A DNA stretch of 64,000 nucleotides from Kaistia hirudinis (GTDB lineage Bacteria > Pseudomonadota > Alphaproteobacteria > Rhizobiales > Kaistiaceae). Positions 35,054-45,499 of this stretch are shown here, piece after piece. The first letter of the stretch is position 1, and every line of letters starts with the position of its first letter. The position numbers were made by a program, and so were the translations under genes. The stretch spans positions 186,001 to 250,000 of the forward strand of contig NZ_JACIDS010000006.1 in the NCBI RefSeq assembly GCF_014196455.1, in the 5' to 3' direction. The notes beneath the pieces were generated by a model that saw only the letters and a list, made by a program, of their open reading frames with translations, was not told the origin of the DNA and did no database searches.

Positions 35054-36304
35054 TCAGCCGACGATCTCGGCCGTTTCGAGAACGGCATGCAGCAGGACGT
35101 CGGCGCCTGCGCTCGCCCATTCCGGCGTGATGGTCTCGTCTTCATTGTGCGAAAGCCCGTCGACGCACGGGCACATGATCATGGTCGTGGGCGCCACCTT
35201 GGCGGCCCAGCAGGCATCGTGGCCTGCGCCGGAGATGATGTCCATGTGGCTGTAGCCGAGACGCTCCGCGGCAGCACGCACCCGGCCGACCAGGGTCGGA
35301 TCGAAGGCGACGGGATCGAAATGGCCGACCGGCTCGATCGCGAAGCCGACGCCGAGCGCCTCGGCGATCTTCGGCGCCTCCGCCTCGATCCGGGCGCGCA
35401 TGCCGTTCAGCTTGGCGAGGTCGGGGCTGCGGATGTCGATGGTGAAGACCACCTTGCCAGGCAGCACATTGCGCGAATTGGGCGTGAAGAATACCTGGCC
35501 GATGCCGCCGACGCAGCCCGGCTGGTTCTCCATGGCCACGGCCTGGACCAGCTCGAAGACGCGGCTCATGGCGAGGCCGGCATTGACGCGCATGTTCATC
35601 GGCGTCGAGCCGGTATGCGCCTCCTTGCCGGTCAGCGTGACTTCGAGCCACCAAAGCCCCTGGCAATGGGTGACGACGCCAATCTTCTTCTCATGCGCCT
35701 CGAGGATCGGACCCTGCTCGATGTGATATTCGAGATAGGCGTGCATCTTGCGCGCGCCGACCTCCTCGTCGCCGAGCCAGCCGATCCGCTTCAGCTCATC
35801 GCCATAGGTCTTCCCCTCGGGATCCTTGCGGCCATAGGCATAGTCGAGCGGAATGGCGCCGGCGAAGACGCCCGAGGCCAGCATGGCGGGCGCAAAGCGC
35901 GCACCTTCCTCGTTGGCCCAGTTGGTGACGACGATCGGATGCTTCGTCTTGATGCCGAGATCGTTCAGACTGCGCACCACTTCGAGCGCCGACAGCACGC
36001 CGAGCACGCCGTCATACTTGCCGCCGGTCGGCTGCGTGTCGAGGTGCGAGCCGACATAGACCGGCAGCGCGTCCGGATCGGTGCCCGGCCGCGTCAGGAA
36101 CATGGTGCCCATCTTGTCGACGCCGAGCGTCATGCCGGCGGCTTCGCCCCAGGAGCGGAACAGCGCCCGCCCCTCCGCATCGGCGTCGGTCAGCGTCTGA
36201 CGGTTGTTGCCGCCGCGCAGGCCCGGTCCGATCTTCGCCATCTCCATCAGGCTGTCCCAAAGGCGCTCGCCATTGATGCGGAGGTTATCGGTCGGGGCGG
36301 TCAT
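35054..36304 (-). CDS. N-carbamoyl-beta-alanine / N-carbamoyl-L-amino acid hydrolase (M20 family)
   Basis: A 416-residue zinc amidohydrolase that releases CO2 and ammonia from ureido acids. Metal-site motifs: GSHLDTQPTGGKYDGVLGV, NEEGARF, HIEQGPIL and SGAGHDA near the C-terminus. Next to dihydropyrimidinase, the expected role is beta-ureidopropionase, giving beta-alanine, the third step of uracil catabolism. Hydantoinase-linked L-carbamoylase and allantoate hydrolase are close relatives and cannot be excluded by sequence. The ATG is at 36302-36304; 29 bases separate its stop from hydA. Confidence 0.9.
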   Translation of the reverse strand: MTAPTDNLRINGERLWDSLMEMAKIGPGLRGGNNRQTLTDADAEGRALFRSWGEAAGMTLGVDKMGTMFLTRPGTDPDALPVYVGSHLDTQPTGGKYDGVLGVLSALEVVRSLNDLGIKTKHPIVVTNWANEEGARFAPAMLASGVFAGAIPLDYAYGRKDPEGKTYGDELKRIGWLGDEEVGARKMHAYLEYHIEQGPILEAHEKKIGVVTHCQGLWWLEVTLTGKEAHTGSTPMNMRVNAGLAMSRVFELVQAVAMENQPGCVGGIGQVFFTPNSRNVLPGKVVFTIDIRSPDLAKLNGMRARIEAEAPKIAEALGVGFAIEPVGHFDPVAFDPTLVGRVRAAAERLGYSHMDIISGAGHDACWAAKVAPTTMIMCPCVDGLSHNEDETITPEWASAGADVLLHAVLETAEIVG

Positions 36305-36335
36305 GTGGGCACTGTCCTCATTGGGCTCGATAGCC

Positions 36336-36422
36336 TGTCATTGCCGGGCTTGATCCGGCAATCCAGACTCTACTTGAGATCGGCAAGAAGTCTGGATCCC
36401 CGGGTCAAGCCCGGGGATGACG
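36336..36422. repeat. Palindromic intergenic repeat (rhizobial REP-like)
   Basis: Three nested stems: TTGCCGG/CCGGCAA (36341-36347, 36355-36361), ATCCCCGGG/CCCGGGGAT (36396-36404, 36410-36418), and outer arms ATCCAGAC (36361-36368) with GTCTGGAT (36390-36397). The wording CCGGGCTTGATCCGG ... GGTCAAGCCCGGGGATGAC is familiar from dispersed alphaproteobacterial palindromes. It lies between mmsA and the carbamoyl hydrolase gene inside the operon. Confidence 0.85.
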
Positions 36423-36456
36423 CCTGAGAATATGGCTGCCGAACGTGACCACATCC

Positions 36457-37950
<1,494 letters not shown>

Positions 37951-37997
37951 GGGCGTCTCTCTCGGCAGCTTGCTGGGCGTTTCTTGTTTGGGCCGGC

Positions 37998-39320
37998 TTA
38001 GTCGATCGACTTGAGCACGCGCGTGAGCGTCTCGAAGATCTGGTCGATATGGCTCTTCTCGACGATGAGCGGCGGCGACATGGCAATGATATCGCCGGTG
38101 GTGCGGATCATCAGGTTGTTCTCATAGGCCTTCAGGAAGGCCGAGAAGGCCCGCTTGGTCGGCGCGCCGGGGATCGGCTCCAGCTCGATCGCACCGATCA
38201 GGCCGAGATTGCGGATGTCGATGACATGCGGCAGCCCCTTCATCGCATGCAGACCGTCCTCCCAATAGGAGGCGAGGTCGGCGGCGCGGGTGAGCAGGCC
38301 CTCTTCCTCATAGACGTCGAGCGTCGCGAGCGCCGCGGCGCAGGCGAGCGGGTGGCCCGAATAGGTGTAGCCGTGGAACAGCTCGATCGTGTTCTCCGGC
38401 GCATCCATGAAGGTGTCATAGATGTGCTTGGCGGCGAAGACGGCGCCCATCGGCACGACGCCCGAGGTGATGCCCTTGGCGACCGTGACGAGGTCCGGCA
38501 TCACGTCGAAATAGTCGAAGGCGAAGGGCGTGCCGACGCGGCCGAAGCCGGTGATGACTTCGTCGAAGATCAGCAGGATGTCGTGCTTGTCGCAGATTTC
38601 GCGGATGCGCTTGAGGTATCCCTTCGGCGGGATCAGCACGCCGGTCGATCCGGCGACCGGCTCGATGATCAGTGCGGCGATGTTCGAGGCGTCGTGCAGG
38701 GCGATGACGCGCTCCAGCTCCTCGGCGAACTCGACGCCATATTCCGGCACGCCGCGCGAGAAGGCATTGCGCTCGATGTCATGGGTGTGGCGGATGTGGT
38801 CGACGCCGGTGAGCATCGTGCCGAAGGTCTTGCGGTTGCCCGAGATGCCGCCGACCGAGATGCCGCCGAAACCGACGCCGTGATAGCCGCGCTCGCGTCC
38901 GAGCAGGCGATACTTGGTGCCCTTGCCGCGGGCGCGCTGATAGGCGAGCGCGATCTTCAGCGCGGTGTCGACCGACTCGGAGCCCGAATTGGTGAAGAAG
39001 ACATGGTCCAGCGGCGCCGGCAGCATGTTGGCGAGGCGCGCCGCGAGCTCGAACGCCTTGGGGTGGCCCATCTGGAAGGCGGGCGCATAGTCGAGCTCGG
39101 CGACCTGGTTCGACACGGCCTCGACGATCTTCTGGCGGCCATGGCCGGCATTGCAGCACCACAGGCCCGCGGTGGCGTCGAGGATCTGCCTTCCGTCGGC
39201 CGAGGTGTAGTGCATGTCCTTCGCGCCGACGAGCAGGCGGGGCTGCTGCTTGAACTGGCGGTTGGCCGTGAACGGCATCCAGAAAGCTTCGAGATTGTTC
39301 GAGCGAAGCGGTGCGGTCAT
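37998..39320 (-). CDS. Beta-alanine:pyruvate (omega-amino acid) aminotransferase
   Basis: A 440-residue class III PLP aminotransferase. The PLP lysine lies in LVTVAKGITSG, the Asp in IFDEVITGFGRVG, and the N-terminal EAFWMPFTANRQFK is the signature of omega-amino acid:pyruvate enzymes. It converts beta-alanine to malonate semialdehyde for the next gene, mmsA. The ATG at 39320 has AGGGAA twelve bases upstream. A promoter with TTGACC lies in the spacer shared with the divergent XRE-cupin regulator, which is the likely controller. Confidence 0.92.
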   Translation of the reverse strand: MTAPLRSNNLEAFWMPFTANRQFKQQPRLLVGAKDMHYTSADGRQILDATAGLWCCNAGHGRQKIVEAVSNQVAELDYAPAFQMGHPKAFELAARLANMLPAPLDHVFFTNSGSESVDTALKIALAYQRARGKGTKYRLLGRERGYHGVGFGGISVGGISGNRKTFGTMLTGVDHIRHTHDIERNAFSRGVPEYGVEFAEELERVIALHDASNIAALIIEPVAGSTGVLIPPKGYLKRIREICDKHDILLIFDEVITGFGRVGTPFAFDYFDVMPDLVTVAKGITSGVVPMGAVFAAKHIYDTFMDAPENTIELFHGYTYSGHPLACAAALATLDVYEEEGLLTRAADLASYWEDGLHAMKGLPHVIDIRNLGLIGAIELEPIPGAPTKRAFSAFLKAYENNLMIRTTGDIIAMSPPLIVEKSHIDQIFETLTRVLKSID

Positions 39321-39375
39321 GCTGTGAAAATTCCCTGATAGGCAATCCGCTCGCGCGGAAGCGGTCATTTTTGTG

Positions 39376-39404
39376 AACGTATTCCCAGCATTTCCGCGGG
39401 TCAA
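39376..39404 (-). promoter_or_regulatory. Candidate sigma-70 promoter of the aminotransferase-mmsA unit
   Basis: On the minus strand TTGACC (39404-39399) is followed after 17 bases by TACGTT (39381-39376), 56 bases before the ATG at 39320. The -35 box is strong and the -10 weak, as is common in alphaproteobacteria. Confidence 0.5.
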
Positions 39405-39423
39405 TTCGTTGCGCCCGTTAAGA

Positions 39424-39443
39424 GTGTTCTTTATGTTGAACAC
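39424..39443. promoter_or_regulatory. Operator-like palindrome abutting the XRE-cupin start codon
   Basis: GTGTTC (39424-39429) and GAACAC (39438-39443) form a perfect inverted repeat with an eight-base spacer, ending directly at the ATG of 39444. This position suits autoregulation. There is no ribosome site between the palindrome and the ATG, so the mRNA may be leaderless or the start used inefficiently. Confidence 0.55.
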
Positions 39444-40007
39444 ATGAACGCATCGAGCTTCGATATCGACGTCGGTGCGAGGCTGCGGGCGCTGCGGCTT
39501 CGCGAGGGGTTGTCGCAGCGCGCGCTCGCCAAGCGCGCCGGCGTTTCCAACGCGACCGTTTCGATGGTCGAGAGCAACCGCATCAGCCCGTCCGTGTCGG
39601 GGCTGCGGCAGATCCTGTCCGGCATTCCCGTCAGTCTCTCCGAATTCTTCGCCGAGACCAAGAGCGATGCCGAGCAGGTGGTCTTCCGCGCCGCCGAGTT
39701 GAAGGAGATTGCGGGCGGACCGATATCCTTCCGTCAGGTCGGCTCCAATCTCGACGGCCGCTCGCTGCAGGTCATGCATGAGCGCTACAAGCCGGGCGCC
39801 GAATCGGGCAAGGCCATGCTCTCGCATCAGGGCGAGGAGGCTGGGATTGTCATCCGTGGCCGCATGCTCTTGGAGGTCGCCGGCGCCCGCTACGAACTCT
39901 CCGCCGGCGATGCCTATTTCTTCGACAGCCGCAAGCCGCATTCGTTCAAGAATATCGGCGAAGGCGAGCTCGAACTCGTCTCCGCCTGCACGCCGCCGAG
40001 CTTCTGA
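39444..40007 (+). CDS. XRE-cupin transcriptional regulator (PuuR-like)
   Basis: A 187-residue regulator with an N-terminal Cro/CI-type HTH (LRALRLREGLSQRALAKRAG) and a C-terminal cupin (HQGEEAGIVIRGRMLLEVAG ... DAYFFDSRKPHSFKN). This PuuR-type architecture senses amines or amino acids. It is divergent from the beta-alanine aminotransferase gene, with a shared 123-base promoter region, so it probably controls that gene and itself. The ATG at 39444 lacks a ribosome site but the HTH begins nine residues in, so no other start fits. Confidence 0.9.
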   Translation: MNASSFDIDVGARLRALRLREGLSQRALAKRAGVSNATVSMVESNRISPSVSGLRQILSGIPVSLSEFFAETKSDAEQVVFRAAELKEIAGGPISFRQVGSNLDGRSLQVMHERYKPGAESGKAMLSHQGEEAGIVIRGRMLLEVAGARYELSAGDAYFFDSRKPHSFKNIGEGELELVSACTPPSF

Positions 40008-40085
40008 CGGCTCGCCGGTTGAATGGCGGGCGGAATCATCGGAAGGTGCCGCCGCGATGGCAAAGACATACAGACAGACGCGCCG

Positions 40086-40736
40086 ATGAATCCGGCCGGC
40101 ATTGCGCGTGCGCACCGAACCAAGAAGCGGACGCGGATCCAGGAGGAGAACGAGGAGCGCATCCTCGACGCCGCGCTCGAGGCGTTCTCCAGCTACGGCT
40201 TCCGCGGGGCGACGATCGACCAGATCGCGGACCTCGCCGGCATGACCAAGCCGAACCTGCTCTATTATTTCCGCCGCAAGGACGACATCTACCTCTCCGT
40301 GCTTCGGCGCACGCTCGAGGCTTGGCTGCAGCCGCTCGAGGCGCTGGGCGACACCGATGACCCGAAGGCGGAGATCCGCGCCTATCTCGACCGCAAGCTC
40401 GAAATGTCGCGCGACAATCCCAAGGCCTCCCGTCTCTACGCGCTGGAGATCATGCAGGGGGCGCCGGTCATCGCCTCCGTCCTTTCAGCGCGTCTCAAGG
40501 ATCTTGTCGACGACAAGGTCGCGGTGATGCGGCGCTGGATCGCCGAAGGACGCATGGCGCCGGTCGATCCGCATCACCTGATCTTCATGATCTGGGCGAC
40601 CACGCAGCACTATGCCGATTTCGACGTCCAGGTCCGCGCCATCCTCGGTGAAGCCGCCGACGACAACCGGCATTTCGAGACTGCGACGGCCTCGCTCGAA
40701 GCCGTCTTCCTCACCGGGCTGTTCGGTTCGCGCTGA
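40086..40736 (+). CDS. rutR: RutR-like TetR family regulator
   Basis: A 216-residue TetR regulator that closely follows E. coli RutR: ATIDQIADLAGMTKPNLLYY in the HTH, then LEMSRDNPKASRLYALEIMQGAP and DPHHLIFMIWATTQHYADF in the ligand domain. RutR binds uracil/thymine and controls pyrimidine use. A good RutR-box match lies upstream of preT in this window. The ATG at 40086 gives the family length; an in-frame ATG at 40023 would add 21 residues, and neither has a clear ribosome site. The gene stands between the XRE-cupin and glutaminase genes on the same strand. Confidence 0.88.
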   Translation: MNPAGIARAHRTKKRTRIQEENEERILDAALEAFSSYGFRGATIDQIADLAGMTKPNLLYYFRRKDDIYLSVLRRTLEAWLQPLEALGDTDDPKAEIRAYLDRKLEMSRDNPKASRLYALEIMQGAPVIASVLSARLKDLVDDKVAVMRRWIAEGRMAPVDPHHLIFMIWATTQHYADFDVQVRAILGEAADDNRHFETATASLEAVFLTGLFGSR

Positions 40737-40893
40737 TCTGGACATCGCACCGGCGCAGATGCCGCGATGTTGGGCAGGCTCGGTCCGGCTGCCGGCCAAT
40801 GAGGCAACGATCCGCGTGCGAAAGCCGCGGGAATGGGCGCTCGCGCTGGCACGCAAATTGAGTCTCCCGGACCAGCCAGGGGGCCATGCATCG

Positions 40894-42765
40894 ATGGACG
40901 CAGCGATCTTCAATACACAGCCGGTGAGCGCGGACGGTCCGATCGCCGATTATCTGAGCGATCTGCACTTCAGGATCAGCCGGCTCGGCGGCGGCAATGT
41001 CGCCTCCTATATTCCCGAACTCGCCAAGGCCGATCCGAACCTTTGCGGTATCGCGATCGCGACCACCGACGGCAAGATCTATGCAGTGGGCGACGCGGAT
41101 CATGCCTTCACGATCCAATCCGTCTCCAAGCCCTTCGTCTATGGCTATGCGCTGGCGCGCTATGGGCGCGAGACCGTGCTCCAGCGCGTCGGCGTCGAGC
41201 CGACCGGCGAGGCGTTCAATTCGATCGTGCTCGACGACAAGCACAATCGCCCGTTCAACCCCATGGTCAATGCCGGCGCGATCGCCGTCGCCGAGACGAT
41301 CCGCGGCAAGAGCGACGACGAGCGCGTCGCCAACATGCTCGACCTGTTCTCGCGCCTCGCCGGGCGGCAGCTCGATATCGACGAGGCCGTCTTCCGCTCG
41401 GAGCGGGACACCGGGCATCGCAACCGCGCCATCGCCTATATGATGCTCAACACGGGCATGATCCGCCGCCCGCCGGAAGAGATCCTCGACATCTATTTCC
41501 GGCAATGCGCGGTCAAGGTCACTTGCGTCGACCTCGCCGTGATGGGCGCGACGCTCGCCAACAAGGGCATCAACCCGCTGACGGGGCAGCGCGCGCTGCC
41601 GGAGGAATATATTCCCGACATCCTCACGGTGATGAATTCCTGCGGCATGTACAATTATGCCGGCCAATGGTCCTACGAGGTGGGCATTCCGGCGAAGAGC
41701 GGCGTCGCCGGCTCGATCATGGCGGCGATCCCCGGCCAGATCGGCATCGCCGTCTTCTCGCCGCCCATCGACGAGCATGGCAATTCCGTGCGTGGAGTCG
41801 CCGCCTGCCGCGAGATCGCGCATGATTTCGGGCTGCATGTGTTCAAGACGAGCGTCTCGACCAGCACGGTGATCCGCCGCGAACTCGACGGCGCATCGGT
41901 GCGCTCCAAGCGGCTGCGCAGCCCGGTTGAGCGGCAGATCCTGGACGAGCATGGCGCGCGAAACCGCATCGTCGAGGTGCAGGGGCCGCTCTATTTCGGC
42001 TCGGCGGAACGGCTCATCCGCCGGGCGCGCGAACTGGCGGCCGAAGGCGCGCAGGTCGTGCTGGACCTTCGCCGCGTTCCCTCGATCGACGAGACGGCGG
42101 CCAAGCTGCTGGCGCGCCTCATCGATGCCGGCGAGGCCGGGCCGCCGGCCATTCTCCTCGCCTATTTGCCGCCGGACGGCCCGCTGGCGCGGCTGCGGGC
42201 GGAACTGGAGGCGGGCGAGACGGATCTGTCCGGCGCGATCTTCGCGACGCGCGACGAGGCGCTCGAATGGTGCGAGAACCTCATCATCGCGCAGCAGGGC
42301 CGCTCGCCCGACATGACGCGTTTCTCGCTCTCGGGGATCGCGATCTTCCGCAACCTTTCGGCCGAGGATCTGAAGCGTCTGGAAGCGGCGGCGCGGCCGC
42401 TGATGTTCGAGGCCGGCGCGACCATCATCCGCGAGGGCGATGCCGCCCGCGTCTTCTTCGCGATCGCCCGCGGCACCGTGGCGGTGCAGCTCGCCGGCGC
42501 CACCGAAGGGGGACGGCCGATCCGCGTCGCCATGATGGGCCCGGGCCTCACCTTCGGCGAGATGGCGCTCTTCGACGGAGGCAAGCGCTCGGCCGACGTC
42601 GTCGCGCTCGAACGGGTCGTCTGCTACGGCTTCGCGATCGAGACGCTGCACGAGATCGGCCGCGAGCACCCGCATATCCTGACGACGATCTACGCCAATG
42701 TGGTCCGGGATTTTTCCGAGCGGCTGAGACGAGCGAACGACGAGATCAGGGCGCTGGAGTATTGA
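40894..42765 (+). CDS. glsA: Glutaminase fused to STAS and cyclic-nucleotide-binding domains
   Basis: A 623-residue three-domain protein. Residues about 15-310 are a serine-dependent glutaminase (TIQSVSKPF with the SxxK catalytic pair, NPMVNAGAIA, NSCGMYNYAG), converting glutamine to glutamate and ammonia. Residues about 350-455 form a STAS domain (VLDLRRVPSIDETAAKLL). Residues about 475-600 form a cNMP-binding domain with the phosphate cassette FGEMALFDGGKRSADV. Typical glutaminases have about 310 residues, so this is a fusion implying allosteric control by a cyclic nucleotide. The ATG at 40894 follows AGGGGG at spacing ten. The gene is 157 bases after rutR on the same strand. Confidence 0.92.
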   Translation: MDAAIFNTQPVSADGPIADYLSDLHFRISRLGGGNVASYIPELAKADPNLCGIAIATTDGKIYAVGDADHAFTIQSVSKPFVYGYALARYGRETVLQRVGVEPTGEAFNSIVLDDKHNRPFNPMVNAGAIAVAETIRGKSDDERVANMLDLFSRLAGRQLDIDEAVFRSERDTGHRNRAIAYMMLNTGMIRRPPEEILDIYFRQCAVKVTCVDLAVMGATLANKGINPLTGQRALPEEYIPDILTVMNSCGMYNYAGQWSYEVGIPAKSGVAGSIMAAIPGQIGIAVFSPPIDEHGNSVRGVAACREIAHDFGLHVFKTSVSTSTVIRRELDGASVRSKRLRSPVERQILDEHGARNRIVEVQGPLYFGSAERLIRRARELAAEGAQVVLDLRRVPSIDETAAKLLARLIDAGEAGPPAILLAYLPPDGPLARLRAELEAGETDLSGAIFATRDEALEWCENLIIAQQGRSPDMTRFSLSGIAIFRNLSAEDLKRLEAAARPLMFEAGATIIREGDAARVFFAIARGTVAVQLAGATEGGRPIRVAMMGPGLTFGEMALFDGGKRSADVVALERVVCYGFAIETLHEIGREHPHILTTIYANVVRDFSERLRRANDEIRALEY

Positions 42766-42872
42766 GGCCAGTACAGTCCTCTCAAGTCGGCCAACCGATC
42801 TCAGGTAGGCCCGCGCCGTTCCGGGCAAGGTGAGGGCCAGCAATCGGCGGCATCAGCCCGCTTCGCGAACGT

Positions 42873-45149
42873 TCAGCTGGTCAGTTCAAAGCTGGCCGAA
42901 ATGCCGCCGACGGCCGACGGCGCGATCCAGACGTCGAACAGGCCGGGTTCGGCCGCGAATTGCAGACTGGCCGTCATGAACTCCAGATCGCTGCGACGAA
43001 GGGTGAAGGAGACCGTCCTGGTCTCTCCCGGCGCCAGATCGATATGGCTGAAGCCTTTCAGCGCACGCACCGGCTGGGTCAGGCTGGCGACGCGGTCATG
43101 GATATATAGCTGGGCGACCTCATGCGCCGGGCGGGTTCCGCGATTGCTCACGGCGGCACGCACCTCGACCGCGCCGTTCCAGCTCAGTCTGGCGGCATCG
43201 ACCATCGTGGTGCCGTAGACGATGTCGCCATAGGTCAGGCCATGGCCGAATGGATAGAGCCCCTCGTTCGTGACTTCGCGGTAGCGAGCCTTGTAGTCCT
43301 TCTCCGCCGTCGTTTGGGGACGGCCGGTCGCGCGATGATTGTAGTAATAGGGTTCCTGACCTGACGCCTGCGGGAAGGAGACCGGCAGGCGGCCCTGCGG
43401 GGCATAGTCGCCGAAGATGATGTCGGCGACGCTGTGGCCCGTCTCGGAGCCGAGGAACCAGGTGGCGAGGATGGCGGGCGCGGCCTTCGCCGCGCCGGTC
43501 AGCGCCAGGGCGCGGCCATGACGCAGCACGACGACGACCGGCTTTCCCGTCGCCGCGACGGCTTCGGCCAGCGTCAGTTGCGCATCGGGGATGCCGATAT
43601 CGACGCGCGATTGCGCCTCGCCCGACATGCCGGCGCTTTCGCCGATGACCAGAACGACGACGTCCGATGCTTCGGCGGCACGCACCGCCTCGTCGATGCC
43701 GCCCTCATAGGGCAGCTCATAGTCGCTGCCCCTCGCCATCGTCAGCGTGCCGCGGCCGCCCATCACCGCCTGAAAACCCTCCGCCATCGTCACGCAGGTC
43801 GCGACGTCCGGAAATACCGACCACGGGCCGGGATAGTCATATTTGTCGTTGATGCAGGGGCCGATCAGGGCGATCCGTGCCGATTTTGAAAGAGGGAGAA
43901 GACCGCCCTCGTTCTTCAGCAGGACGATCGACTTGCGGCCGGCTTCGCGGGCGAGCGCCAGGGTCTCCGGCTTGCGCAGATCGGTCTGTTCGCGGTCCTC
44001 ATCGAGCGAGCGATAGGGATTGTCGAACAGGCCGAGCGCCTGCTTGACGCGGAGCACACGCCGCACCGCTTCATCGACGGTCGCCATCGACACGGCGCCG
44101 CTTTTGACCAGATCGGGGAGATAGTCGTTGTAGAGGCCCGACTGCATGGCGACATCGCAGCCGGCATTGATCGCCCTGGCGGTGGCGTCGGCGCCATTGG
44201 CGGCGAAGCCATGCGCGATCAGTTCCTCTTCCGACGTGTAGTCGGAAACGACCAGGCCCCTGAAGCCCCATTCGCCGCGCAGGATGTCGGTCAGGAGGTA
44301 ATGATTGCCGGTAGCCGGCACGCCGGCGATGTCGTTGAACGCCGACATGGTCGAGAGCGCTCCGGCGTCGAAGGCCGCCTTGAAGGGCGGCAGATGCGTC
44401 TGGCGCAGCGTCGTTTCCGGGATGTCGGCGGTGTTGTATTCCATGCCGCCCTGCACGGCGCCATAGGCCGCGAAGTGCTTGGGGCAGGCGAGCAGGGAGG
44501 TCTCGTCCTTGAGGCTGCTCCCCTGGAATCCCAGCACGCGGGCGGCGGCGAACTGGCTGCCGAGGAACGTGTCTTCGCCCGAACCTTCAGCATTGCGTCC
44601 CCAGCGCTGGTCGCGCGCCACGTCGACCATCGGCGCGAAGGTCCAGTGCAGGCCGACGGCGGTCGCTTCCAGCGCCGCGGCACGCGCCGTGCGGAAGGCG
44701 AGATCGGGGTCGAAGCTCGCGGCTTCCGCCAGGGGAATCGGAAATGTCGTCTTGAAGCCGTGGATGATGTCGCCGGCGAAGATCAGCGGAATTCCGCGCG
44801 GGCTCTTCTCGACGGCGATCTTCTGCATCTCGCGGCCACCGGCGACGCCGATGCCGTTGAACAGGCCGGTGATGCGGCCGGCGGCGATGTCCGCATAGAC
44901 CCTGTTCCGGGTCGCGGCCTGTTCGCTGGTGGGATTGACGACCGTGCCATGAAAACGCGTCGGGTCACCGAAGAGGCTAAGCTGGCCGGCCTTCTCCTCG
45001 ATCGACATGTTCGCGATCAGGTCTTCGATCGGATCGCTGCCTTTGCCGGCGGCCATGGCACGCCGGATGCCGAGCAGCGCCACGGCCGCCATGGCGGCGG
45101 CCGACACGCCCTGGAGCAGGAGGCGGCGAGTGGGGTTGAGCAGGCTCAT
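42873..45149 (-). CDS. GH3 family beta-glucosidase, Tat-exported
   Basis: A 758-residue BglX-like glycoside hydrolase family 3 enzyme. The N-terminus carries a twin-arginine signal (TRRLLLQGVSAAAMA, cleavage near AMAAGK). The nucleophile aspartate is in GLVVSDYTS; the acid/base region is GESAGMSGEAQSR. A C-terminal fibronectin III-like domain closes the protein. It should release terminal glucose from beta-glucosides in the periplasm. The ATG at 45149 has CGAGG at good spacing; an in-frame ATG 21 bases upstream is possible. It has no carbohydrate operon partners. Confidence 0.92.
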   Translation of the reverse strand: MSLLNPTRRLLLQGVSAAAMAAVALLGIRRAMAAGKGSDPIEDLIANMSIEEKAGQLSLFGDPTRFHGTVVNPTSEQAATRNRVYADIAAGRITGLFNGIGVAGGREMQKIAVEKSPRGIPLIFAGDIIHGFKTTFPIPLAEAASFDPDLAFRTARAAALEATAVGLHWTFAPMVDVARDQRWGRNAEGSGEDTFLGSQFAAARVLGFQGSSLKDETSLLACPKHFAAYGAVQGGMEYNTADIPETTLRQTHLPPFKAAFDAGALSTMSAFNDIAGVPATGNHYLLTDILRGEWGFRGLVVSDYTSEEELIAHGFAANGADATARAINAGCDVAMQSGLYNDYLPDLVKSGAVSMATVDEAVRRVLRVKQALGLFDNPYRSLDEDREQTDLRKPETLALAREAGRKSIVLLKNEGGLLPLSKSARIALIGPCINDKYDYPGPWSVFPDVATCVTMAEGFQAVMGGRGTLTMARGSDYELPYEGGIDEAVRAAEASDVVVLVIGESAGMSGEAQSRVDIGIPDAQLTLAEAVAATGKPVVVVLRHGRALALTGAAKAAPAILATWFLGSETGHSVADIIFGDYAPQGRLPVSFPQASGQEPYYYNHRATGRPQTTAEKDYKARYREVTNEGLYPFGHGLTYGDIVYGTTMVDAARLSWNGAVEVRAAVSNRGTRPAHEVAQLYIHDRVASLTQPVRALKGFSHIDLAPGETRTVSFTLRRSDLEFMTASLQFAAEPGLFDVWIAPSAVGGISASFELTS

Positions 45150-45499
45150 GGCGCGCCTCGGATGGGGCATCTCGCTAAGCGGATACCGTCGCGTGCCCTG
45201 GCGAAGCAAGTCCCCTCATCGAACGCTGCGTCGATGGTTCAATGCTGCTCCTCCCGGAAGCGCGCGGGAGAGGTCCGCGACAGCACGAGGTCGCTCGCCG
45301 TCACCGCACGCGCAAGGCGATTCCGTTATCGCGGAAGCGTGTCCAACAAGATGAACATATTTTCCAATCGCTTGGACGCCTGTTCGTTCTGCCGGAGGAA
45401 ACGACAGGCGGGCTCGATCGCGTCGTTGCGCTGCGTCATTCGCGGTCCTAGGTCGGGGTCATGGACGGCGCGGCCGTCGAACAAACACGGAGTTTGAAG
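45150..45499. other. Gene-free divergent spacer (bglX-like / Met-rich gene)
   Basis: The 350 bases between the start codons of two divergent genes hold no convincing coding sequence and no strong promoter or operator match that I can see. Open frames crossing it are extensions of shadows. Confidence 0.5.
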
